The position numbers were made by a program, and so were the translations under genes. From contig CANQDV010000003.1 in NCBI GenBank assembly GCA_947593955.1, positions 1 through 50,269 on the forward strand: DNA of 50,269 nucleotides. Direction: 5' to 3'. Below, one piece after another: positions 11,502 through 19,280 of this stretch. The notes beneath the pieces are model-generated. The model saw only the letters and a list, made by a program, of their open reading frames with translations. It had not been told where the DNA came from and did not search any database. Origin of the DNA: an uncultured Bacilli bacterium (lineage in GTDB: Bacteria > Bacillota_I > Bacilli_A > RF39 > UBA660). Numbering within the stretch: the stretch's first letter is position 1; every line of letters begins with the position of its first letter.

Positions 11502-11855
11502 CTAATTAATAATACTATCAATATAATTTTCAATACTACTTTTAATAAGGTTAATAGAATTATTTAAATCCTCTTGTAAATAAAGATACTCTAAATAAAT
11601 AGGATACTCTTCCAATAACTTAACCTTATTATCTATTTCATTTTCAATATTTTTAATATTTATTCCTTTATTTTTCTTCTTAACTAGTTCTTTTTGTAAA
11701 AATTTTACTTCATCAATTAAAGTCATTATATCTTTATTTTGTTGCAACTTATTAGATACTTCAATGTAATTCTTATATTCATTACTATTTTTTATAATAG
11801 AAATGATTTCATCTATTTCCTTTTGCCAACATTCATTCATCCTGCTCACCATCAA
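11502..11855 (-). CDS. ymcA: YlbF/YmcA family protein (RicA-like)
   Basis: Short helical DUF964-like protein directly downstream of miaB, the Bacillus miaB-ymcA order; start probably internal (MNECWQKE). Confidence 0.75.
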   Translation of the reverse strand: MMVSRMNECWQKEIDEIISIIKNSNEYKNYIEVSNKLQQNKDIMTLIDEVKFLQKELVKKKNKGINIKNIENEIDNKVKLLEEYPIYLEYLYLQEDLNNSINLIKSSIENYIDSIIN

Positions 11856-13278
11856 GACTCCACGTTTTAGCAGCAGTAACTTTTACTGGTACTATTTTAC
11901 CTATATTAGAAACAGAACCTTTAAAATTAATTAATTTATTAGTATCCGTATATCCGTATAATTCATTTTTCTTATCGCTGATACCTTCTACTAAAACAGG
12001 AACAATTTGACCTATTAATTTTTGGTTATTCTCTAAAAAATATTTGTTGACAACTTTATTTAGTTCATAAAGGCGTTTTTCTTTATCCTCTAGACTAGTA
12101 TTGTCTTTAAGCTTAGCTGCTGCCGTATTTTCTCTTTTGGAATAAATAAAAGTGAAAGCATTATCAAATTTACATTTTTCGACTAAATCAAGGGTGTCTT
12201 TAAAATCTTGTTCATCTTCTCCAGGAAAACCAACAATAATATCCGTAGATATGCTAACATTAGGAATACGTTCTTTCATTTTACTAAATAACGTTAAATA
12301 ATCCTCTCTACTATAGCGTCTTCCCATTAATTTCAAGATTTTATTGGAACCAGATTGTACTGGCAAATGAATTGCTGGCATAATATTTTCATGTCGAGCA
12401 ATACAATCAATCATTCCATCTGTAAAATCCCAAGGATGACTTGTTACAAAACGAATTCTAGGTATATTAGTCTTACTTACTTCTTCTAATAACTCTTCCA
12501 TACCATACCCTAAATTTAAATCTTTACCATAAGCATTAACATTTTGACCTAGAAGGGTCACTTCCATATATCCTTCTTTAATAAGCTCATTAACTTCAGC
12601 GATAATATCTTCTTTTAACCTACTGCGTTGTCCTCCTCTAGTAAAAGGAACAATACAATATGTACAAAATTTATCACAACCATAGATAATATTAACATAG
12701 GCCTTATATTTACTATCTCTTTTGACAGGCATTCCTTCTATAATATTTCCTTCTTTACTAAAAACTTCAATCTCACTAACGTTATTATCTAAAGCCTTTT
12801 TTAAAATATAAGGTAATCGATGCAAATTATGAGTACCAAACACAAAGTTAACCCATTTATATTTATCTAATAATTCCTTAACTACTCCCTCTTCTTGAGC
12901 CATACATCCACATAAACCTACTATCAAATTAGGACGAGTACTTTTTAAATGTTTTAACCTTCCTAACATGCCAAAAGCTTTATTATGTGCATTTTCTCTA
13001 ATAGAACAAGTATTTAATAAAATTAAATCACTAGTTAAATAGTTATCATTATAAGTAAAACCTAACTCTTCTAATATTGCTTTGATATTTTCACTATCAT
13101 GTTCATTCATTTGACAACCATAGGTTTTAATATGATAAGTTTTACCATTACCAATATTTTTTATTTCATTACTATAATGCTCTATCTCAACTTTTGCTTT
13201 CGTTCTTTTTCTAGCTTCTATATAGTCTGGTAAATTCATAATATCCCTCATTCCATTACTAATTATATAACAAAACAT
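11833..13278 (-). CDS. miaB: tRNA-2-methylthio-N6-dimethylallyladenosine synthase
   Basis: YHIKTYGCQMNEHDSE; radical SAM YGCDKFCTYCIVPFTRG; TRAM-like C-terminus. Confidence 0.98.
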   Translation of the reverse strand: MFCYIISNGMRDIMNLPDYIEARKRTKAKVEIEHYSNEIKNIGNGKTYHIKTYGCQMNEHDSENIKAILEELGFTYNDNYLTSDLILLNTCSIRENAHNKAFGMLGRLKHLKSTRPNLIVGLCGCMAQEEGVVKELLDKYKWVNFVFGTHNLHRLPYILKKALDNNVSEIEVFSKEGNIIEGMPVKRDSKYKAYVNIIYGCDKFCTYCIVPFTRGGQRSRLKEDIIAEVNELIKEGYMEVTLLGQNVNAYGKDLNLGYGMEELLEEVSKTNIPRIRFVTSHPWDFTDGMIDCIARHENIMPAIHLPVQSGSNKILKLMGRRYSREDYLTLFSKMKERIPNVSISTDIIVGFPGEDEQDFKDTLDLVEKCKFDNAFTFIYSKRENTAAAKLKDNTSLEDKEKRLYELNKVVNKYFLENNQKLIGQIVPVLVEGISDKKNELYGYTDTNKLINFKGSVSNIGKIVPVKVTAAKTWSLDGEQDE

Positions 13279-13302
13279 TAATAAATCAAATAAAAAGCAG
13301 AA

Positions 13303-13995
13303 CTAACTAAGTTCTACTTTCATATAATTACTAATAATTAAATCTAATGCTCTAGTCTTGTTGTTAATTACTTCCTCTTTAATAACATCAAAATTAGCTT
13401 TTAAGGCACTTATTAATTGAGCCATATTAGGCAACAACCTTTTTTCTTCCAAATTATCTAATATTAATTGTAAGTTAGTTAATCTTGTATACTTACCATA
13501 ATTATTAGTTTTTATATATGTATTATATAAATGTTTAAATGATACTACATCAATGTTATTAAATCTTCTATCCTCAAGTATTTTAATTGTCGTATAAATG
13601 TAATTATCGTTAATAGATTTATCAAGTATTGTCTCCCCCTTATTATTTTTTACATTAGGTAAAAAATTTTTATTCTTTTTTAATTGATTAATTATCTCTA
13701 ATACATTTACATAATTGTAAAGTACTAGAATATGAGCAAATGTATCACCATCTTGATTTTGATGATTTACATCCCATTTTTTATTCTTCATATGCTTTAG
13801 AACTAAATCATATTGTCCTTTTTTTAATAATCTAACAAGAACATTGTTACCAAATTCATCACATATATTAATATCTACTTTTTTCTTAGTTAATAATAAA
13901 TCAACTAATTCATAATGTTCTTCTCTGATAAGCTCAAATATCAGGGAAGGATCTTCCTCACATGCCTTTATTGCTTGTGATTCATCGTAAAACAT
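13303..13995 (-). CDS. ankyrin-repeat protein
   Basis: DINICDEFGNNVLVRLLKKGQYDLVLKHM...DVNHQNQDGDTFAHILVLYNYVNVL repeats. Confidence 0.75.
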   Translation of the reverse strand: MFYDESQAIKACEEDPSLIFELIREEHYELVDLLLTKKKVDINICDEFGNNVLVRLLKKGQYDLVLKHMKNKKWDVNHQNQDGDTFAHILVLYNYVNVLEIINQLKKNKNFLPNVKNNKGETILDKSINDNYIYTTIKILEDRRFNNIDVVSFKHLYNTYIKTNNYGKYTRLTNLQLILDNLEEKRLLPNMAQLISALKANFDVIKEEVINNKTRALDLIISNYMKVELS

Positions 13996-14096
13996 TTAAA
14001 AACACCTCTTTAATTCACGTGACAGTTATATATTTTAACAAATTTATCACTTTTTGTCAAATTATAAAGAAAAAAATAAGTTTTTGGCATAAAAAA

Positions 14097-14115
14097 AGGT
14101 AGTTAGACTACCTTA
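14097..14115 (-). terminator. rho-independent terminator
   Basis: AAGGTAGT-CTA-ACTACCTT followed by TTTTT on the minus strand. Confidence 0.7.
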
Positions 14116-14121
14116 TATGTC

Positions 14122-14937
14122 TTAGAATATTCCGCAAACTTCCTCTGGAGAACGAGTGTCATATTTTATTGTAATAGCTTTAAGAGCAAAATATTTATCT
14201 ACGGTTATTTCTTTAATTAAAGTATTTGTTGATTCATTATAATAAAATGTATTAGAACCACCTGAACAACTATAGAAAACGAATCCTTCTAAATATTCAT
14301 TAAAATATGATCTTACATTTGCACTCTTTCTTAATGTTAAGAATGTCGCTGTATTATTTTTGTCACTTACATAATATGTAAATCTAGGTATTGAAACATT
14401 TATATAATCGGTCTTATAAGATGTTTTTAAAAAAGTACGATTCAATAACAATATTAACAAAATAAATACTAATATAGCAACAATAATAAGTTCTATTTTG
14501 TATCTTTTCTTGCGAATTTCAATTAATTCTTTTTTAGAAACACGCTCTTCTTTTGGTTTTTCATCCTTAGTAAATACTTTTACTTGTGGTTCTTCTAAGC
14601 TTTCTTTAACTTCTTTATCTTCTTCCACCACTGGTACTTTTACTACTTCTTTTTTCTTAGTTTGAGTCTGTGCTTTATTGGTTGTTTTGGAAGATGATTT
14701 ACTTTTTGATGAAGAAACTTTCTTTACGCCTTCTTTTTTAGTCTCTGCCTTTGGAGAAGCCGTTTTCTTTTTAGCAGCTGTTGCTGACTCTTCCTTTTGA
14801 GCAGTCTTTGTTGTTGGTTTTGTGGTTTTATTTTTAGCTGTAGATGTAGATTTTGTTTCTTTCTTTTTTTCTTCATTATTCATAGGACATCCCTCTACTT
14901 TCTCTTTTATTATATAATAAGTACTTGCTAAATTCAA
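14122..14937 (-). CDS. Lys/Thr/Ser-rich membrane-anchored protein
   Basis: Long low-complexity KTTKP/KKK N-terminal region, single TM (LIIVAILVFILLILLL), then an ectodomain; true start may be MNNEEKKKE. Confidence 0.7.
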   Translation of the reverse strand: MNLASTYYIIKEKVEGCPMNNEEKKKETKSTSTAKNKTTKPTTKTAQKEESATAAKKKTASPKAETKKEGVKKVSSSKSKSSSKTTNKAQTQTKKKEVVKVPVVEEDKEVKESLEEPQVKVFTKDEKPKEERVSKKELIEIRKKRYKIELIIVAILVFILLILLLNRTFLKTSYKTDYINVSIPRFTYYVSDKNNTATFLTLRKSANVRSYFNEYLEGFVFYSCSGGSNTFYYNESTNTLIKEITVDKYFALKAITIKYDTRSPEEVCGIF

Positions 14938-15002
14938 GAATAATATTCATATAAGTGAAAAAAATAAAAAAAGCTCTATTTTCATAGAGTTTAATAAACA
15001 TA

Positions 15003-15094
15003 TGGCGGAGACGGAGGGATTTGAACCCTCGCACCAGTAATCCCGATCTACACCCTTAGCAGGGGCGCCTCTTCAGCCTCTTGAGTACGTCTCC
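15003..15094 (-). tRNA. tRNA-Ser (anticodon GCU)
   Basis: Reverse complement GGAGACGTACTCAAGAGGCTGAAGAGGCGCCCCTGCTAAGGG...GGTTCAAATCCCTCCGTCTCCGCCA; long variable arm. Confidence 0.95.
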
Positions 15095-15284
15095 ATAACC
15101 AAGCTATCAAGCTACATTTCATTATACATGAAAACTAATATAATAGTCAACCTTTTTGTTTTACAATTTATTTAGGGTTTTTTCCATCAATTATTAAATA
15201 AAAGTTATAAATAATTGGTATTATATTGATTCATCAATATGCAAATAGATTATAATATATTATCATAATTTTATATAAAATGCA

Positions 15285-15313
15285 TTGTGTTAAGAACAAA
15301 CGTTTGATATAAT
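15285..15313 (+). promoter_or_regulatory. sigma-A promoter of toxin A with embedded LexA/DinR-like box
   Basis: TTGTGT-N17-TATAAT; the spacer contains GAACAAACGTTTG (15294-15306), which fits the Firmicute SOS-box pattern GAACRNRYGTTYG. Confidence 0.6.
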
Positions 15314-15377
15314 TTATATGGGGAAACTTAATTGTTGAGTGCTTGCCAACTTTCTTTTAGGAAGGAGGCTTGATATT

Positions 15378-15467
15378 ATGAAGAAAAAAGATTTATTAAT
15401 CTCATTTCTAATATTAATTATCATTTTATTAATAGTCTCTTTAATGATTCTATGTATAAAGAAATAG
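15378..15467 (+). CDS. candidate type I toxin-like hydrophobic micropeptide A (29 aa)
   Basis: MKKKDLLISFLILIIILLIVSLMILCIKK; SD GGAAGGAGG; promoter 15285-15313; flanked by inverted repeats and an antisense RNA candidate. Confidence 0.65.
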   Translation: MKKKDLLISFLILIIILLIVSLMILCIKK

Positions 15468-15546
15468 CACTCAATCTAGCATAGATTAGTGCTTAACCCA
15501 ATTTAGGTAAGTACTCAACTTGGCAATGTTAAGTCTTCCCTCTTTT
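15460..15546 (-). ncRNA. candidate antisense antitoxin RNA A
   Basis: Minus-strand TTGTCA-N17-TAAAAG promoter upstream; ends in hairpin AGCACTAATCTA-TGC-TAGATT(G)AGTGCT + ATTTCTTT that overlaps the toxin A stop codon. Confidence 0.55.
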
Positions 15547-15787
15547 ATTTTATGCAAGTTTCCTTGACAAATACATATTAACATAAAAGCGACTTTTTTA
15601 CAAGTCGTTCCCCTTATTTTTACTTTTTTTGAACATAAATCTAGTTCCTTAAAAGAAAAAGTACACAACTTTTTAATTTATATTTACATGACCAATATTT
15701 ATTAAAACATTATTTTCATCAAAAATTAATTTAAAAGTTTCTAAATAATTCCAGTTGCCATCAAAGAATAATTTTTTAAAAATATAT
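15542..15787. repeat. direct repeat copy 1 (antisense promoter region + phosphatase 3' remnant)
   Basis: Near-identical by eye to 16039-16281 over about 245 bp. Confidence 0.9.
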
Positions 15788-15788
15788 T
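15673..15788 (-). pseudogene. 3'-terminal remnant of a histidine phosphatase gene
   Basis: Near-identical to the last ~115 bp of the intact gene 16163..16786, including the stop; truncated where the toxin B promoter begins. Confidence 0.85.
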
Positions 15789-15815
15789 GTGCCATAAACA
15801 AATGTTTGATATAAT
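15787..15815 (+). promoter_or_regulatory. sigma-A promoter of toxin B with LexA-like box
   Basis: TTGTGC-N17-TATAAT; spacer contains AAACAAATGTTTG (15796-15808), one mismatch from GAACRNRYGTTYG. Confidence 0.55.
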
Positions 15816-15886
15816 TGCTTTAGGAATACTTAATTAGTTTAGGTACTATTCTCCTTTACTTTATTAAAGTGGAAGGAGGTGAAATT

Positions 15887-15979
15887 ATGAGAAAACAAGA
15901 GAAATATCTCTGCACTATCATAATACTCCTTATTATTGTGATTTTAATCATATTAATAAAAATAGTACCAACTGTATAG
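15887..15979 (+). CDS. candidate type I toxin-like hydrophobic micropeptide B (30 aa)
   Basis: MRKQEKYLCTIIILLIIVILIILIKIVPTV; SD GGAAGGAGGTG paired with upstream CTCCTTTACTTT; perfect inverted repeats 15839-15851 / 16004-16016. Confidence 0.65.
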   Translation: MRKQEKYLCTIIILLIIVILIILIKIVPTV

Positions 15980-16037
15980 GTCGGTACTAATCTTAAATTC
16001 TAGGAATAGTACCTAACTCATCCAAATTAGGTATTCC
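15950..16037 (-). ncRNA. candidate antisense antitoxin RNA B
   Basis: Minus-strand TTGTCA-N17-TAAAAG then GGGAATACCTAATTTGG...; terminator TAGTACC...GGTACTA + TTTTTATT at the toxin B 3' end. Confidence 0.6.
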
Positions 16038-16038
16038 C

Positions 16039-16281
16039 TTTTATTTTATGCAAGTTTCCTTGACAAATACATATTAACATAAAAGCGACATTTTTACAAG
16101 TCGTTTCCTTATTTTTACTTTTTTTGAACATAAATTTAGTGCTTAAAAAAGTACACAACTTTTTAATTTATATTTACATGATCAATATTTATTAAAACAT
16201 TATTTTCATCAAAAATTAATTTAAAAGTTTCTAAATAATTCCAGTTACCATCAAAGAATATTTTTTTAAAAATATATTTAT
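16039..16281. repeat. direct repeat copy 2
   Basis: Partner of 15542-15787; third partial copy at 16906-16960. Confidence 0.9.
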
Positions 16282-16786
16282 TCGGATATTGTATATCACA
16301 CCATTTTTTTAGCAAAAATGTTATGGCTGTAGCATGACTTATGATAGCCGTTTTTTTACCTTTATTTTGATTTATTATATCCATTAAAGATTGATAAAAC
16401 CTATTTTGTACTTCTTTTTGACTTTCCCCATTACCAATTTTGTAATCAGCATCATTCATTTGTTTTTTTTCAAAATCAATTGGTAATTCATCATAAGAAG
16501 TAACACCATGTACTCGTTCGTTTAATCTTTCATCTATGTTAACTTTTAAACCATTGCCTGAAGCAAAATACTTAGCTGTAGACATAGACCTTACATAATT
16601 GGAAGACCATACGCTATTTAAGTTTTTAAATTCCGAATTTTTTGCCCATTCTTCTGCCATCTTTTCACCATTTATACTTAAAGGTGTTTTCTCGTTTTCT
16701 TGTAATATAGACTCGTTTGTTATTTTTACCCCCATATGAACTTTAAACGGTTCACTATGTCTTATTAAATAAACTATAGTTTGCAA
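16163..16786 (-). CDS. histidine phosphatase family (phosphoglycerate mutase-like) protein
   Basis: YLIRHSEPF (RHG-type), SVWSSNYVRSMSTAKYFA, NGESQKEVQNRF, AIISHATAI. Confidence 0.88.
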   Translation of the reverse strand: MQTIVYLIRHSEPFKVHMGVKITNESILQENEKTPLSINGEKMAEEWAKNSEFKNLNSVWSSNYVRSMSTAKYFASGNGLKVNIDERLNERVHGVTSYDELPIDFEKKQMNDADYKIGNGESQKEVQNRFYQSLMDIINQNKGKKTAIISHATAITFLLKKWCDIQYPNKYIFKKIFFDGNWNYLETFKLIFDENNVLINIDHVNIN

Positions 16787-16796
16787 TGATATTCAC

Positions 16797-16846
16797 CCTT
16801 TATTATTTGATTTTAATCATACTAATAAAAATAGTACCAACTGTAT
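16797..16846 (+). pseudogene. 5'-truncated third copy of the toxin gene
   Basis: Near-identical to the toxin B 3' half (attttaatcatactaataaaaatagtaccaactgtataa) but lacks promoter, SD, start and N-terminus; 1-nt deletion breaks the frame. Confidence 0.75.
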
Positions 16847-16905
16847 AAGTGGTACTAATCTAAATTATTCGGAATAGTACCTAACTCATCAAAATTAGGT
16901 ATTCC
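16815..16905 (-). ncRNA. orphan antisense antitoxin-like RNA C
   Basis: Same promoter (TTGTCA-N17-TAAAAA), 5' end GGAATACCTAATTTTGATGAGTTAGGTACTATTCC and terminator as RNA B. Confidence 0.5.
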
Positions 16906-17018
16906 TTTTTTATTTTATTCAAGTTTCCTTGACAAATACATAATAACATAAAAACGCACTTTTATCAAGTACGTTTTGTTATACTCGAATTATAAATAAT
17001 TCGAGTTTCCTATCAAAT

Positions 17019-17094
17019 TGGTGGGCTGTTAGGGATTCGAACCCTAGACCCACTGATTAAGAGTCAGTTGCTCTACCAACTGAGCTAACAGCCC
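17019..17094 (-). tRNA. tRNA-Lys (anticodon CUU)
   Basis: Reverse complement GGGCTGTTAGCTCAGTTGGTAGAGCAACTGACTCTTAATCAGTGGGTCTAGGGTTCGAATCCCTAACAGCCCACCA. Confidence 0.96.
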
Positions 17095-17272
17095 AAAAAC
17101 CACCAGTTACTTATTCAATATAACATAAAAAAAGACAAAATGGAAGATATTTTTGCATTTTGTGTTAACTGTTTTGTTTCATTGAAATAAATAATACAAA
17201 AAAAGAATGAAATAAATTTCATTCACCAACCTCTTTGAGGTCTTTTCTTGTGATAAGATCAGTATAAATAAA

Positions 17273-17842
17273 TTATAACGAAGTGTTAATTAACCATTCT
17301 GTCATAGAATTAACTATTTGAAGTTCCATAATTTTGATATTAATAATTTGTTCAAAATCTAATTCTTTCGCATTTTCCTCATAAAAATTTCTACATTGTA
17401 AAATTGAGTCCAAATAATTATTGAGTATTTCATATTCATATCCAATTTTAACTGATAAAATTTCCTGATGCTCCAAAATACTATATTTTTGGCTTTCAAA
17501 ATACAAATAGTACATATCGCTTTTACTAATTTTGTTCATAGAGCGCAACTCATAAAAACTGTGACTATATTTTGAATTATCTTTACTGTATTCATAATAA
17601 GTTTTAATAATATTGTGTATAATCAAATTCACTTCATTATCTTCATAGTTTTTCTTATTAATTTCTTCGATATTATTTGTTAACTTATCTAAATATGTAT
17701 CATATTTATTCCAAAGTGTATCAATTTTAGCAGAATGTAACACTAAATAAGAATTATGATTATTTATATACTTATAAAAACATATTACTCCAATAATTAT
17801 AACTATTACTATACTACATAACAATATGGCTCTTTTTTTCAT
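17273..17842 (-). CDS. hypothetical membrane-anchored protein
   Basis: 189 aa, N-terminal TM, followed by a GAATGAAAT/ATTTCATTC terminator at about 17201-17224. Confidence 0.7.
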   Translation of the reverse strand: MKKRAILLCSIVIVIIIGVICFYKYINNHNSYLVLHSAKIDTLWNKYDTYLDKLTNNIEEINKKNYEDNEVNLIIHNIIKTYYEYSKDNSKYSHSFYELRSMNKISKSDMYYLYFESQKYSILEHQEILSVKIGYEYEILNNYLDSILQCRNFYEENAKELDFEQIINIKIMELQIVNSMTEWLINTSL

Positions 17843-17908
17843 AAAAATTCTCCTTCTTTACTACACTAATATAATTTATAATACTCACATCAAAATTAAG
17901 TATTTCAT

Positions 17909-19279
17909 TTAAAATCTAAAATAAATAAAGGGATTATAATTTGAACCAATGATAAAGACTATACTAATTAAAAATAAAGCAATTAATAAAAAGTATGTCC
18001 AGGTATTATTCTTTGAAAAAACATGAGTTGGTACAGAAAAGATAAAAGATAATATAAAAATAACAATGGTTCTTACTTTAAATATTTGTAAATGATTAAG
18101 GAAATTGATATTACCTATTCCATTTAACCCAATCAAAGATTTTAAAGCATTAACTAATGATGAAATATCGACAAAATAGAATATTAGCCACCCTAATAAC
18201 ACTAGGACTAAAGTATAAACGTGTTTCAAGAAATTTGGCATTTTCTCTAAAGCATTTTTAAAAACAAATTTTTCTAATAATAATAGTATTGCATAATATA
18301 ATCCCCATAAGACAAAGTTCCAACTAGCACCATGCCAAAGTCCAGTTAAAAGCCAAACCACAAAGATATTAAAAATATTACGACCTACTGAACAACGATT
18401 ACCACCTAATGGAATATAAACGTAATCCCTAAAAAAAGTTGATAATGATATATGCCATCTACGCCAAAACTCGGTAATACTTTTAGAAATATATGGATAA
18501 TTAAAATTCTCTAAGTAATGAAATCCCAAAATCCTTCCTAAACCTATTGCCATATCAGAATATCCTGAAAAGTCAAAATAAATCTGAAAAGTATATGCTA
18601 TAGCACCTATTAACACGCCAATAAAACCTATTTTACTTAAATTACTACCTAATAATGTATCAGCAACATAAGCCATTTCATTAGCAATAATTACTTTTTT
18701 AGCAAGACCTATAATAAATCTTTTTAATCCCTCACTACAATCAGTCCATGATTCTTTCCTATTATCTAATTCTTCATTGATTGTTTCATATCTAACAATG
18801 GGACCTGCAATAAGCTGAGGAAAGGCGCTAATATAACAACCTAGATTAATTAGACTTTTTTGGACAGGTACTTTATCTTTCCAAACATCAATTACATAAG
18901 TTAAAATTTGAAAAGTATAAAAACTTATACCAATTGGCAAGGTTAACTTTAAATAACGCATATTTAAATTAAATAAATTATTAATATTAGTTATAAAGAA
19001 ACCATAATATTTAAAAACAAAAATTAGTCCTAAATTAAAAACAATTAATAAAATAAATATTGCTTTACTTTTATATTTCGTCATAATTATAGTCAAAAGA
19101 TAATTAACTATAATGGATAACAACATTAAAAATATGTAAATTGGTTCTCCATAGCTATAGAATAATAATGAAAATAATAATAAGACAATATTACGATATT
19201 TTCTTTTTTTGAAGGAAAAGTAAAAGAATAAAAAGATTGGGAAAAATATAAATAAGAAAACTATTGATGAAAAAACCAT
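17909..19279 (-). CDS. MBOAT family O-acyltransferase
   Basis: GISFYTFQILTYVIDVW, DFSGYSDMAIGLGRILGF, FWRRWHISLSTFFRDYVYIPLGGNR, LLTGLWHGASWNFVLWGLYY. Confidence 0.96.
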   Translation of the reverse strand: MVFSSIVFLFIFFPIFLFFYFSFKKRKYRNIVLLLFSLLFYSYGEPIYIFLMLLSIIVNYLLTIIMTKYKSKAIFILLIVFNLGLIFVFKYYGFFITNINNLFNLNMRYLKLTLPIGISFYTFQILTYVIDVWKDKVPVQKSLINLGCYISAFPQLIAGPIVRYETINEELDNRKESWTDCSEGLKRFIIGLAKKVIIANEMAYVADTLLGSNLSKIGFIGVLIGAIAYTFQIYFDFSGYSDMAIGLGRILGFHYLENFNYPYISKSITEFWRRWHISLSTFFRDYVYIPLGGNRCSVGRNIFNIFVVWLLTGLWHGASWNFVLWGLYYAILLLLEKFVFKNALEKMPNFLKHVYTLVLVLLGWLIFYFVDISSLVNALKSLIGLNGIGNINFLNHLQIFKVRTIVIFILSFIFSVPTHVFSKNNTWTYFLLIALFLISIVFIIGSNYNPFIYFRF

Positions 19280-19280
19280 A

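Noticed and set aside
15486-15668. 60 aa minus-strand ORF in the toxin region
   Set aside because: Lies across the antisense promoter and the repeat; no SD or protein-like composition, and not preserved as an ORF in the repeat copy. The region reads better as RNA regulation.
15542-16960. CRISPR-like or insertion-sequence explanation for the repeats
   Set aside because: Only 2-3 long direct repeats with no short repeat/spacer periodicity, no transposase and no terminal inverted repeats; tandem duplication of a gene module fits better.
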